Assembly (NCBI GenBank): GCA_015548865.1
Contig: JADMXW010000008.1
Span: forward strand, 80,022 to 144,021
From: Serratia marcescens
Lineage (GTDB): Bacteria > Pseudomonadota > Gammaproteobacteria > Enterobacterales > Enterobacteriaceae
Length of the DNA stretch: 64,000 bases
Direction of reading: 5' to 3'
In this document: piece by piece, positions 47,325-56,539 of the stretch
Layout: the number at the start of each line of letters is the position of its first letter
Numbering within the stretch: the first letter of the stretch is position 1
The notes under the pieces: model-generated
Told to the model about the DNA's origin: nothing
Databases searched by the model: none
The model's input: the letters and a program-made list of their open reading frames with translations, nothing else
Made by a program: the position numbers and the translations under genes

Positions 47325-47354
47325 TAATCAATCTGTACCTTTAGCTTGAAACGA

Positions 47355-48122
47355 TCATTTCCGTTGTCTCATATATGCTCGAGGTGTGCTTCCGGTCATA
47401 TTCTTAAAAAATGTGGCGAAAGCACTGTCGCTGGAAAACTCTAAAATGCTGGCCACTTCAGTGATCGGGTGTGTTTCTGCCAGTAATTCAATCGCCTTAA
47501 ACAGCCGCCATTGTTGGCGCCATTGCTGATAGTTGAGCCCCGTTTCTCTCATCATAATGCGACTGATGGTTTTTCCCGTGGCTCCATTGTTCACGGCGAG
47601 TTTTCGTAGTGGTGGCGGTATTTCCATTTCACTCAAACAGTGCAAACGTCGGTCTTTTGGTAGTGGAAGAAGCGTTGACTCGCGTTGGGCACTGTGAATT
47701 TCATCCTTACACACAGCCCAAATGCGCGCTGCCGCGCCGCACTGCCAGTTCATAGAAAAATTCGCGAAAGCAATACGTTCTAATATTTCACGCAATAGTG
47801 CTGTCACGCTTAATACTTCCACATGAGGGCTGAAGGTCGGATGGCGTTGGTTATCGACATAGATAGAGCGATACCCAACAACACTACGAATTTGAACACG
47901 ATGCACAATGTTAGGGGGGATCCAGGCAATACGGGCAGGCGGTAACAGGCAAATACTGTCGTTAAGCGTGATGCGCATACAGCCTTGTTGGCTAAACAGT
48001 AACTGTCCCTTTTTATGCCAATGATGACCGGAATCATGCTGAGTTAGCTCAGAGGCAATACCTACGACATCATTGTCATGCTCATCAGGATTAAATACGG
48101 AATCTGCGGGTATCCATGCCAT
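47355..48122 (-). CDS. AraC-family regulator of the biosynthetic cluster
   Basis: 255 aa. N-terminal cupin sensor (HWHKKGQLLFSQQGCMRITL at about residues 33-55, RIAWIPPNIVHRV) and a C-terminal double helix-turn-helix (VNNGATGKTISRIMMRETGLNYQQWRQQWRLFKAIELL; ITEVASILEFSSDSAFATFFKNMTGSTPRAYMR). It diverges from the exporter gene over 96 nt and is the only regulator in the cluster. This AraC type with a short N-terminal cupin is often paired with MFS exporters, so it may sense the product. Confidence 0.9.
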   Translation of the reverse strand: MAWIPADSVFNPDEHDNDVVGIASELTQHDSGHHWHKKGQLLFSQQGCMRITLNDSICLLPPARIAWIPPNIVHRVQIRSVVGYRSIYVDNQRHPTFSPHVEVLSVTALLREILERIAFANFSMNWQCGAAARIWAVCKDEIHSAQRESTLLPLPKDRRLHCLSEMEIPPPLRKLAVNNGATGKTISRIMMRETGLNYQQWRQQWRLFKAIELLAETHPITEVASILEFSSDSAFATFFKNMTGSTPRAYMRQRK

Positions 48123-48218
48123 AAAATGTCCGATTTTATAAATTTTATGTCTGCCATTTTGTAATGGGGAAGATAATATTATGTTACTTTCTCAAAACTT
48201 AACACTATAGCAACATAA

Positions 48219-49388
48219 ATGGTTATGCAACGAAAACTAACTTTGACTTTGGCAACGTCCATGATGATGTTTCCGCAGGTGGTAGAAACGATATACAGCC
48301 CTGCTTTGACGCACATAGCCGATGGGTTTCATGTCAGTGCTGAAGTCGCAGCACAAACGTTATCCAGCTATTTTTTTGCTTTTGCGCTTGGCGTGGTGGT
48401 TTGGGGGCGGTTATGCGATGTCATTGGGCGACGACCGGTCATTTTACTGGGTCTTGGGATATACCTGTTTGCTTCCATTATGGCTGTATTAAGTGACACT
48501 TTCGCTCTCTTGCTGGGCGCACGTGTAATGGCTGCTTTTGGTGCAGCAGTCGGATCAGTGGGAACGCAAACAGCGATTCGAGATTGTTTTAACGGACAAG
48601 AACTGGCACAAGTGTTTTCTCTGATGGGAATAGCAATGGCAATCAGTCCAGCAGTGGGGGTACTGAGTGGCACAGTGCTGACGCATTACTGGGGATTTCA
48701 GGGCGTGTTCACTGGCCTGGCTGTATTAGCTGCCCTACTACTCGGTTACGCAGCATGGCAATTGCCCGAAACCCGCCCGCGACAGAGAGTGCAGGATCCT
48801 TTTTTTAGCACGTTCAAACGCATGTTAAAAGACAGTGATATTTGGCGTAGCGCTGTGCTGGTCGCACTGCTTAATATTTGCATGTTTGGTTATTACCAGC
48901 TTGCTCCCTTTCACTTTGAAGCACTGGCTATTCCACCGCAGTGGTTCGGTTATACCGGCCTGGTACTGGCTATTGGCGTAGGTATCGGCGCTGTAGTGAA
49001 TAAGGTGTTAGTAGCCAGAAACTGGATGTTTATATCGCTGTTGATATTGGCTTGTGGGTTAGGACTGTTGGGCGGGATAGTCATGTGGGTAATCGAAAAC
49101 ACCCTGTGGTTTGTATTAGCGATGATACCGGTTGTCATGGCTTACGGTATCGCCATACCCAATATTTTGGCTCGGGCGCTACGCCGTTATAAAGATTGCG
49201 TCGGAACGGCTGGCGCTATCTTGGGGCTGATGTACTACGTGATGCTGGGTGGTGGTTTGGTGTTAGCCGGTTTAACACAACGTTTAAGCGTGGTATTAAT
49301 TATCAGCACGCTGTTGATGGGGATAATGGCGTTGAGTATTTCGCGAGAAGAACGAAGATCGAATACAGCGAGTATTCAAGATAGTTAA
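48219..49388 (+). CDS. Bcr/CflA-type MFS exporter
   Basis: 389 aa, 12 membrane helices. MFS motif A between helices 2 and 3 is GRLCDVIGRRPVILLG; motif C-like GVLSGTVLTHYWG near helix 5. Bcr/CflA drug-proton antiporters export chloramphenicol, bicyclomycin, peptides and other small molecules. Placement between the regulator and the biosynthetic genes suggests it exports the product or confers self-resistance. The next gene is 118 nt downstream, so a second promoter may drive the core genes. Confidence 0.9.
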   Translation: MVMQRKLTLTLATSMMMFPQVVETIYSPALTHIADGFHVSAEVAAQTLSSYFFAFALGVVVWGRLCDVIGRRPVILLGLGIYLFASIMAVLSDTFALLLGARVMAAFGAAVGSVGTQTAIRDCFNGQELAQVFSLMGIAMAISPAVGVLSGTVLTHYWGFQGVFTGLAVLAALLLGYAAWQLPETRPRQRVQDPFFSTFKRMLKDSDIWRSAVLVALLNICMFGYYQLAPFHFEALAIPPQWFGYTGLVLAIGVGIGAVVNKVLVARNWMFISLLILACGLGLLGGIVMWVIENTLWFVLAMIPVVMAYGIAIPNILARALRRYKDCVGTAGAILGLMYYVMLGGGLVLAGLTQRLSVVLIISTLLMGIMALSISREERRSNTASIQDS

Positions 49389-49506
49389 GCGGTTATCGAG
49401 GGTGTGTCCCACAATTCATTTTCATAGTCTGACGGCTATGGAACGCTGTTTAGTAATTAAGTATTAGTATCATCGATGAGGCGTTTTATTAAAACTTAAC
49501 AATGGA

Positions 49507-49800
49507 ATGGCTATCATGTTAATTGAAGTTGAATCAAGCAAACATAAAGTCACATTGGATGGCATGGAGGTTGGGTATTTTTTTTCTAAAGAGTCGTTAT
49601 TGGATGGCTTTGAAAAAAGACAAGTGGATATTCCAAATTTATGCCGTAAAGGTACATGTGGCTGTTGCAAACTGCTTTTGCTTAAAGGTGCGGTGAAACA
49701 AGATAATCAAACCGCATTGACACAAGAAGAAATGGAGGGAAATATAATTTTGGCTTGTTGCTCTTACCCAAGAGAAGATATTGAAGTTGAAATCTATTAA
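49507..49800 (+). CDS. 2Fe-2S ferredoxin (plant type)
   Basis: 97 aa (95 from a second ATG at 49516). The cluster ligands are in CRKGTCGCC (C-x4-C-x2-C) and a later Cys in ILACCSYP. This is a small electron carrier of the kind found as a domain in oxygenase reductases. It sits 14 nt before the diiron oxygenase gene and is its obvious electron donor; reduction of the ferredoxin itself would need a host reductase. Confidence 0.9.
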   Translation: MAIMLIEVESSKHKVTLDGMEVGYFFSKESLLDGFEKRQVDIPNLCRKGTCGCCKLLLLKGAVKQDNQTALTQEEMEGNIILACCSYPREDIEVEIY

Positions 49801-49814
49801 GCAGGAGGCTTATT

Positions 49815-50732
49815 ATGAATGATATTGGTGCAATTTTGAAAAAATGGGAACGTGCTTCTATTGTACGAACACGTCCACGACGTATCCTTAATGATAAAGA
49901 TTGCCAGGCCGCACGATTTTTTCCTCCAGAACGTTTGCCGCTTTGTATGCATCCTGAAGTGATGAAAATGGGCGATGAAGTGCTTCGCTTTATTCAAGTG
50001 CAAACTTTATATCATTATTTAAATGGCATTGCCAATATTGAGCTGGATATCATCAATGATTCTAGTCATAAACTCTATAAAAATAAGGTTGGTCTTGAAT
50101 TTCCTTTGGATATGCGATTAGAGGCATTAACGGTTGTTGTAGATGAATCTTATCATGCATTAGTAGCGCTGGATCTTAGTAATCAAGTTGCGCAAATGAC
50201 GGGAATTTCCCCAATTCATATGCCAGAGGATACTGAAGCATCATATGCTTTGGCGATGGCACTTAGCGTGGCTCCTGAAGCGTTGAAAGAATTGGTTCGG
50301 TTGGTCTGCGTATCGCTTTCGGAGCAGGCATTAACAACAGATTTGATAGATGTAATAGATAATGAAAATATTTTCCCCACCTTTTATTCGGTGATGAAAG
50401 ATCATGTTGCAGATGAGGGGCGTCATGCGCGTTTTTCTCAGTTGGTGCTGGAGTATATATGGTGTCATAGCAATAGTGCGATGAAAGAGGCGATGAAAAA
50501 CCCGATAATAACCTTCATAGAAGGATACTCGACAGATAATATTTCAAAATCTTTAGGCGTACAAATATTGCGCGAAGTAAATATGGATGAATCGACTATT
50601 TCTATGGTTATTACCGACACGCATCCTCCAGCTACAACTAAACCGTGGGAGGCAAATAACATTGTTACCAAGCAAATGTTACTTGCCTTAAAGAAATCCG
50701 GAGTTCTTCCCGATCTTGCATTAATGAAATAA
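49815..50732 (+). CDS. AurF-like diiron N-oxygenase
   Basis: 305 aa, GGAGG upstream. It belongs to the AurF/CmlI p-aminobenzoate N-oxygenase family. All seven expected iron ligands can be seen: Glu in NIELDII, Glu and His in VDESYHAL, Glu in SLSEQAL, and His, Glu, His in KDHVADEGRHAR. Known members oxidise an arylamine through hydroxylamine and nitroso to nitro (AurF, CmlI, ObaC) or act on amino acids (azomycin pathway). Here the neighbours make kynurenine, which has a free aniline nitrogen, so oxidation of that nitrogen is the best guess. The gene is AT-rich relative to the core chromosome. Confidence 0.88.
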   Translation: MNDIGAILKKWERASIVRTRPRRILNDKDCQAARFFPPERLPLCMHPEVMKMGDEVLRFIQVQTLYHYLNGIANIELDIINDSSHKLYKNKVGLEFPLDMRLEALTVVVDESYHALVALDLSNQVAQMTGISPIHMPEDTEASYALAMALSVAPEALKELVRLVCVSLSEQALTTDLIDVIDNENIFPTFYSVMKDHVADEGRHARFSQLVLEYIWCHSNSAMKEAMKNPIITFIEGYSTDNISKSLGVQILREVNMDESTISMVITDTHPPATTKPWEANNIVTKQMLLALKKSGVLPDLALMK

Positions 50733-50815
50733 TTGTTCTTATAAATAAACTTAAATTTATTTAGTAAATTTTCATCAGTGACACAAGTAAATTATTTTTA
50801 ATTTGGAGGCTTCAT

Positions 50816-53800
50816 ATGGACTTATTAAATATTGGTTTCATGGGTGATGTGTCACTGGGTGAAAAAATCTTCACAGATATAGCGGAATCCGCTCATAGCG
50901 TTAATTTTTTTTCAGAAATTACGGCCGGTAACGAATGTTTTGATTTAGTTGTAATGAGTGATAATTGTCAGCATACAATTAACTTATTACAAAAGTATGC
51001 TAAAAATATCATTCTAGTAGCTTCAAGTATAAGCAATGTTGTTGATTCTTATATAATAAAAAACAATACTAATTTGTGTGTCTATTTTATTTCTAACAAA
51101 AAGCCAGGTTATCTTTGTAGGTATACGACCGACAAAGAATTACATGAGCATGAAAGTAATACCGACTGGCTTAGAGAGCAGATTAATGATATCACTATTT
51201 CGCTTTCTCGCGGCGAAGAGCCAGAGCCTTCATTTGTTCCTTACTACATGAATGAAAAATTTTATACGGAAACGCCAGAACGAATTCGTAGGTTGATATC
51301 TGTCCTGTTACAAAGACTTGGCGATCAAAGTGGGGGTACCTGTGTCAGTAATTTCGCATATCATACGTGGTTGGCAGATACTGAGTTTTTGACCATTCCC
51401 ATGGAGCAAGGGCTTATCGATGATCTTTACGCCTGTCACTTTTTTTTCAACGAAACAGGGGAAGCAAAACGGAGTAAATACGTCAAAACACATGTCATGA
51501 TAACCGTATTATCTCAAGATGCAGGCTCTCTGGTAACAGTTTCAGGGGATGATTCGCGTTTTCAGCGTTTTACACAATATCTAGACACATTACAGCAGGC
51601 GTCGGTTGATCCTGTCTATGCGCCTATCGTAGCTGAAGATGGAGAGTTGGTACAACTAAGCAGTTTCAATAATACCCATAATGATGCGCTGCTCCAGCAT
51701 GATGTTATCACCTTATTTCGGCATATGGCCTCACAGTTCCCACAGTCTATGGCTTTGTATACGAATGAGTGCTGCTACAGTTATGGTGAGTTAGATATTG
51801 CTTCCGATAAAATGGCCTGTTGGCTGCTGGGACGTAGCACAAAAAATTCCCAAGTGGTGGCAGTGTCTTTACAGAAGTCTGTTTTGCTGTTGATTGTACT
51901 GCTTGGTATTTTAAAAAGTAATAAAACTTATGTGCTCCTAGACCCACAGGCACCGGCAGAACGGAATCAGCGAATACTTGACGATGCGCAGCCAAGCCTA
52001 ATTTTGGCTGAAACACCTTTTCTAGCGAAGAATACACCTTGTGTGTGTCCGGTTGATATTGACTACGAAAAAATGCAGGTTGATAGTCAGATGTTGCCGA
52101 TACCAGTAAATGGGCTTGCTTATATTTGCTACACTTCTGGCACTACTGGCATACCCAAAGGGGTCATGATTACCAGGGCCGGCCTCAGTAATGTGGCACA
52201 GAATCATCGTGACTTTATTGGGCTGAAGCCTGGAAGTCGTGTGCTATCTATTGCCTCTTTGGGATTTGATGCTTTTGGCTGGGATGTGTTTGGTGCTTTT
52301 GTCAGTGGGGCTACAGTCTATCTGGCGTCCAACACCTTACATAATAATGTCAAAGCTCTGCACCATTATCTCGTTAAGCATAGAGTAGAGCATGCAACGC
52401 TCACTCCGGCTGTTTTAGAGCTACTGCCTCGCGAGTCTTGGGACGAGTTACGTTCATTAATTGTTATGGGCGACGCACCCCCGGAAAATGTAATTACTTG
52501 GTGGTCTACCCAGACTCGTTTATTCAACGGCTACGGACCGACTGAAGCAACTATTGCAACATCTTTGTGCGAATATACTGAAGGTGTCAGTTGGAATTGT
52601 ATAGGTAAGCCATTACACAATTATCGATGTTATATTCTTGATAAAAATAATAACCTACTCCCCATTGGGTTTGAGGGGGAGCTTTGTATTGCAGGGATAG
52701 GTCTTGCTAGCGGTTACCTAAATCAACCGCTACTTACTAATGATAAATTTGTAACATTCAGAATGTCGGGCAGCTATCATGATGAACGTATTTATAAAAC
52801 TGGCGATGTGGCCAAATGGGATGGCTTGGGGAATATTATATTCATCGGTCGCAGAGATAACCAGATTAAAATACGAGGGATTCGTATTGAAACGGGTGAG
52901 GTTGAAGCAGCAATACGGAACCATCAGCAGGTAGTAAGTGTTTGTGTATTGGCTAAAGGTCAAGATAGTGATAAAAAACTGGTAGCATTTGTGCAAACAA
53001 TGTCTTCCAACATTAGCGAAGCTATTTTACGTGATTCATTGGTTTCACTACTTCATCCAGCAGCGATCCCAAGTGTATTCGTCTTTTTGGCATCATTGCC
53101 TTTATCTTCTAATGGAAAAATCGATCGTCATCAATTAGAAAATTTTCCGTTGGAAGATATTGCTCGGGATTTTGTAAAGGCAGAAACAAAAACTGAATCC
53201 ATTTTAGAGCGGATAGTTGCAAAAGCAATAGACTGCATTCATGTTGATGTAACTCAAGATTTTATTAGTCTAGGTGCGCACTCGCTCACAATGAGCAGAA
53301 TTGTGGCATTAATCGCTCGCGATCTTGATTGTCGATTAAGCATTGCAGATATATTTCAGCGCAATACTGTTCGTAAATTGGCAGGATTTATTGACGAACA
53401 AAACACGGTAACGAGACAAATTGTGGTTATCAGTCAAGAGAGACAGGGGCCACTTAGCCCGCAACAGCATTTACTGTGGTTCCTGAGCGCCTTAAACCCA
53501 GATGATTGTAGCTATAACCTTCCTATTGCTATTGAGATCCGCGGTGCACTTGATTTAGAATTATTTGAAGACGCTATCAATTTCATCTATGAGAAACATG
53601 AAAGCTTGCGTACTCAGTTTGGCGACTTGCAAGGAGTTGCGTATCAATATGCCAATCCCCACACACCAATAAATCTTCGCGATCACTATATTGATGCTCA
53701 ACATGAGTCTGTGGATGCTATGGTCAAAAGATTATGTGCTATACCATTTGACATTATCAAACATCCCCCAGTTGTGTTGCGATTAGTAAAGTATGGTGAT

Positions 53801-56539
53801 TCACATCACGTGTTGATTTGGATAAAACATAATATTATAACTGATGCTTGGAGTGAGAAGTTAATACTTAACGATCTTTGTCAGTATTATAATAATGTGA
53901 ATTATCAAACGGAACTTTCGATATCTTCGTCGACAATACAGACAATAGACTTTGCTAATATGTTGAAGGATAGGTCTAGCGAGGATGATATTACATACTG
54001 GCAGCAACAACTTAAAGGGTGTGAAGAGCTGGATTTTCCCCTGGATAAATCACGTCCAATGTTACCCGATCACGCTGGTGAGGTAGTTCACTATTACTTC
54101 GACTCTGTTTCAACTGACTTACTGGCGGCGAAAGCAAAAGAAAATGGTGTCACGCCATTTGTTCTGCTGCTTTCAGCGCTCAACTATTTATTGAGTAAAT
54201 ATACTCATCAGCAGGATATCGTCATTGGAACAGCAATTGCTGCTCGTGATGATGTGGAGAGTGCTCAAGTCAGTGGTTTTCATGTCAATACGGTACCTCT
54301 AAGGACTGTTTTGAGTGCAGATGATAGCATCGCTAACCTGATCGAAAAAACGGCGGCAACTTGTATCAACGCCTGGCGACATCAATATCTGTCCTTTGAC
54401 AAAATTCTTCATCTTATTGAGCAGGAACGAGTGCCGAACAAAAATCCACTCTTTCAAATCATGGCTATTTTACAAAACACGGGAGACCGCTGCCAAACCA
54501 ACTTGAACGGTTGCACCTTGCAGCGTTTGCCTGTGGTGTCAGGATTTTCAATGTTCGATATGACGTGGAACTTCAGCTTGGAGGAAAACGGTTTAGCGGT
54601 TGAACTGCATTTTTCTAGTGAACTGTTCAATTTTGAATCGATGAGGATGATGTTGGATAATTATGAGCAAATCCTCAACGAGCTACTTACACTTCCTGTA
54701 TTGACGCCACTTACGTTAGTCAATCCATTATGTAAAGCAGAACAACGCTGGTTACTCTCTCAGGCCAGTAACTTAAATAGCAGCGTACGTAAGACCTTGC
54801 TTGATCAAATACAGACTCTAGCCCATACCAGACCCAATAATATCGCGGTGAGTTGCGACCACAATCAGTACAATTATGGACAATTGTGGGCTGCATCGGA
54901 ATATATTGCCCAAGCGTTACATGCGCTAGATAGCGAAGTTTTCTCCGTGGGTATCATGATGGAAAAGAGTTGCCGAGTGGCAGCGTTGATACTCGGAGTA
55001 CTTAGAGCGGGCAAACATTATGTTCCTATAGACGTACATTACCCGGCTGAGCGTATACGTTATATGATTGACAATGCAAGCATGAAAGTTCTTGTGACTG
55101 ACGATGAAGCTAGGTCACTACAGTGTGGTGTGACGCAAATACCCTTTAGCAAGCTCGCAATCCCACCCAATTCTCCTGTGAAGCTTGAGAGCCCTGAAGA
55201 TAATAGTCTTTCTTATATTATGTATACCTCCGGATCAACAGGTAATCCCAAAGGCGTTATGGTCACCTACGGAAACTTAAATAATTTCACTAACTCTTTA
55301 GCTGACACGCTCACTCTAAGCATGAAGGACAAGATATTAAGCTTAACTAGCATTAGTTTTGATATATTTGGACTTGAGTTATTTTGCAGCTTGGTTAGTG
55401 GTGCTCATGTGGTACTCTGCTCGCGCGAAACAATAATGGACCCAGTAAAGCTGTACCATTTTATTCTGCAGCAGCAACCAACAATTATTCAGGCTACACC
55501 CACCGTATGGGGGACCATTGTCAATCACTTACCCGCATCATCAGATGGCATGCTTACGGTATTGTGTGGTGGTGAAAAAATGCCTAGTGCTCTACTAGGT
55601 CCGTTGCGTCGAATTTCCAATCGAGTGTTGCAGGTTTATGGGCCGACGGAGACCACAATATGGTCAACCTGTGTTGACCTGACAAACACAGGTGACAGTG
55701 CCTGTATTGGTAAGCCGATCAATATGACTGATGCTTATATAATGAATGATCAGGGATGTCTTGTGCCTAGCGGCGCATATGGTGAGCTCTGCTTGGGAGG
55801 CGCGGGGGTTTCACCCGGCTATTGGAATAATCCAGAATTAAGCGCTAAATCATTTGTATACCGAGAAGTATTTGGCATTGAGCGATATCTATATCGTACT
55901 GGTGATATTGTACGTCTTAATCGACAAGGACTATTGGAATATGTAGGGCGTAACGATCTACAGGTAAAGATTCGTGGGCATAGAATTGAACTGAGTGAGA
56001 TTGATCTTAAGTTATCTTCGTTGGATAATATAGAGAAGTCGTTAAGTTTGATTATGGGGGAAGGCCATCAAGCAAGCATTATAAGTTATGTGAAATTGAC
56101 TTCAGGTAGTGAATTAAATGAGAGTGTGGTGAGAGCGAAATTGAAGGAGCTCCTACCAAATATAATGATTCCTGCTGGTTTCGTGGTATTGAGTGATTTC
56201 CCTCTTACCAATAATAACAAGATCGATGTTCGTAAATTACCTTTGCCTAAAATAACCAGATCTTTATCAGAACTAGACTATGTCCACCCATCCAATGGGA
56301 TGGAGTGTACGATGCAAAGTATCTGGCAGAGAGTACTAGAGCAGGATCAGATAAGTGTAACTGATAGTTATTTCAGTTTGGGTGGTAACTCACTGCAAAT
56401 TCCTCAACTACTCCATCTTATATATCAGGAGATGGGTGTTTTAATAACTATCCGTGATTTTATTATGCATAATCATATTCGTGAATTGGTCTTGCTGATA
56501 CAGAGTGGGGATAGTGGGGTGTCGCATGACATCCATTAA
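50816..56539 (+). CDS. Nonribosomal peptide synthetase, A-PCP-C-A-PCP
   Basis: 1907 aa. Residues 1-270 match no domain I know. A1 spans about 290-780 with YTSGTTGIPKG (437), NGYGPTEATI, YKTGDVA and a lysine in SNGKIDR (766). PCP1 carries the phosphopantetheine Ser in LGAHSL (about 823). The C domain spans about 880-1320; its HHxxxDG motif reads HNIITDA (about 1004), so the catalytic second His is Asn. A2 spans about 1335-1810 with YTSGSTGNPKG (1470); PCP2 has LGGNSL (about 1857). There is no thioesterase or reductase at the end. My reading of the specificity codes is DAWTIMGIAK for A1, an aromatic type between Phe and the daptomycin kynurenine code, and DILQLGVIWK for A2, close to Gly codes. 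Predicted backbone: aromatic (perhaps kynurenine)-Gly. Confidence 0.92.
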   Translation: MDLLNIGFMGDVSLGEKIFTDIAESAHSVNFFSEITAGNECFDLVVMSDNCQHTINLLQKYAKNIILVASSISNVVDSYIIKNNTNLCVYFISNKKPGYLCRYTTDKELHEHESNTDWLREQINDITISLSRGEEPEPSFVPYYMNEKFYTETPERIRRLISVLLQRLGDQSGGTCVSNFAYHTWLADTEFLTIPMEQGLIDDLYACHFFFNETGEAKRSKYVKTHVMITVLSQDAGSLVTVSGDDSRFQRFTQYLDTLQQASVDPVYAPIVAEDGELVQLSSFNNTHNDALLQHDVITLFRHMASQFPQSMALYTNECCYSYGELDIASDKMACWLLGRSTKNSQVVAVSLQKSVLLLIVLLGILKSNKTYVLLDPQAPAERNQRILDDAQPSLILAETPFLAKNTPCVCPVDIDYEKMQVDSQMLPIPVNGLAYICYTSGTTGIPKGVMITRAGLSNVAQNHRDFIGLKPGSRVLSIASLGFDAFGWDVFGAFVSGATVYLASNTLHNNVKALHHYLVKHRVEHATLTPAVLELLPRESWDELRSLIVMGDAPPENVITWWSTQTRLFNGYGPTEATIATSLCEYTEGVSWNCIGKPLHNYRCYILDKNNNLLPIGFEGELCIAGIGLASGYLNQPLLTNDKFVTFRMSGSYHDERIYKTGDVAKWDGLGNIIFIGRRDNQIKIRGIRIETGEVEAAIRNHQQVVSVCVLAKGQDSDKKLVAFVQTMSSNISEAILRDSLVSLLHPAAIPSVFVFLASLPLSSNGKIDRHQLENFPLEDIARDFVKAETKTESILERIVAKAIDCIHVDVTQDFISLGAHSLTMSRIVALIARDLDCRLSIADIFQRNTVRKLAGFIDEQNTVTRQIVVISQERQGPLSPQQHLLWFLSALNPDDCSYNLPIAIEIRGALDLELFEDAINFIYEKHESLRTQFGDLQGVAYQYANPHTPINLRDHYIDAQHESVDAMVKRLCAIPFDIIKHPPVVLRLVKYGDSHHVLIWIKHNIITDAWSEKLILNDLCQYYNNVNYQTELSISSSTIQTIDFANMLKDRSSEDDITYWQQQLKGCEELDFPLDKSRPMLPDHAGEVVHYYFDSVSTDLLAAKAKENGVTPFVLLLSALNYLLSKYTHQQDIVIGTAIAARDDVESAQVSGFHVNTVPLRTVLSADDSIANLIEKTAATCINAWRHQYLSFDKILHLIEQERVPNKNPLFQIMAILQNTGDRCQTNLNGCTLQRLPVVSGFSMFDMTWNFSLEENGLAVELHFSSELFNFESMRMMLDNYEQILNELLTLPVLTPLTLVNPLCKAEQRWLLSQASNLNSSVRKTLLDQIQTLAHTRPNNIAVSCDHNQYNYGQLWAASEYIAQALHALDSEVFSVGIMMEKSCRVAALILGVLRAGKHYVPIDVHYPAERIRYMIDNASMKVLVTDDEARSLQCGVTQIPFSKLAIPPNSPVKLESPEDNSLSYIMYTSGSTGNPKGVMVTYGNLNNFTNSLADTLTLSMKDKILSLTSISFDIFGLELFCSLVSGAHVVLCSRETIMDPVKLYHFILQQQPTIIQATPTVWGTIVNHLPASSDGMLTVLCGGEKMPSALLGPLRRISNRVLQVYGPTETTIWSTCVDLTNTGDSACIGKPINMTDAYIMNDQGCLVPSGAYGELCLGGAGVSPGYWNNPELSAKSFVYREVFGIERYLYRTGDIVRLNRQGLLEYVGRNDLQVKIRGHRIELSEIDLKLSSLDNIEKSLSLIMGEGHQASIISYVKLTSGSELNESVVRAKLKELLPNIMIPAGFVVLSDFPLTNNNKIDVRKLPLPKITRSLSELDYVHPSNGMECTMQSIWQRVLEQDQISVTDSYFSLGGNSLQIPQLLHLIYQEMGVLITIRDFIMHNHIRELVLLIQSGDSGVSHDIH

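Noticed and set aside
50816..51620. NRPS N-terminal formyltransferase domain
   Set aside because: The HxSxLP active-site pattern of LgrA-type formyltransferase domains is absent; the fold guess alone is too weak.
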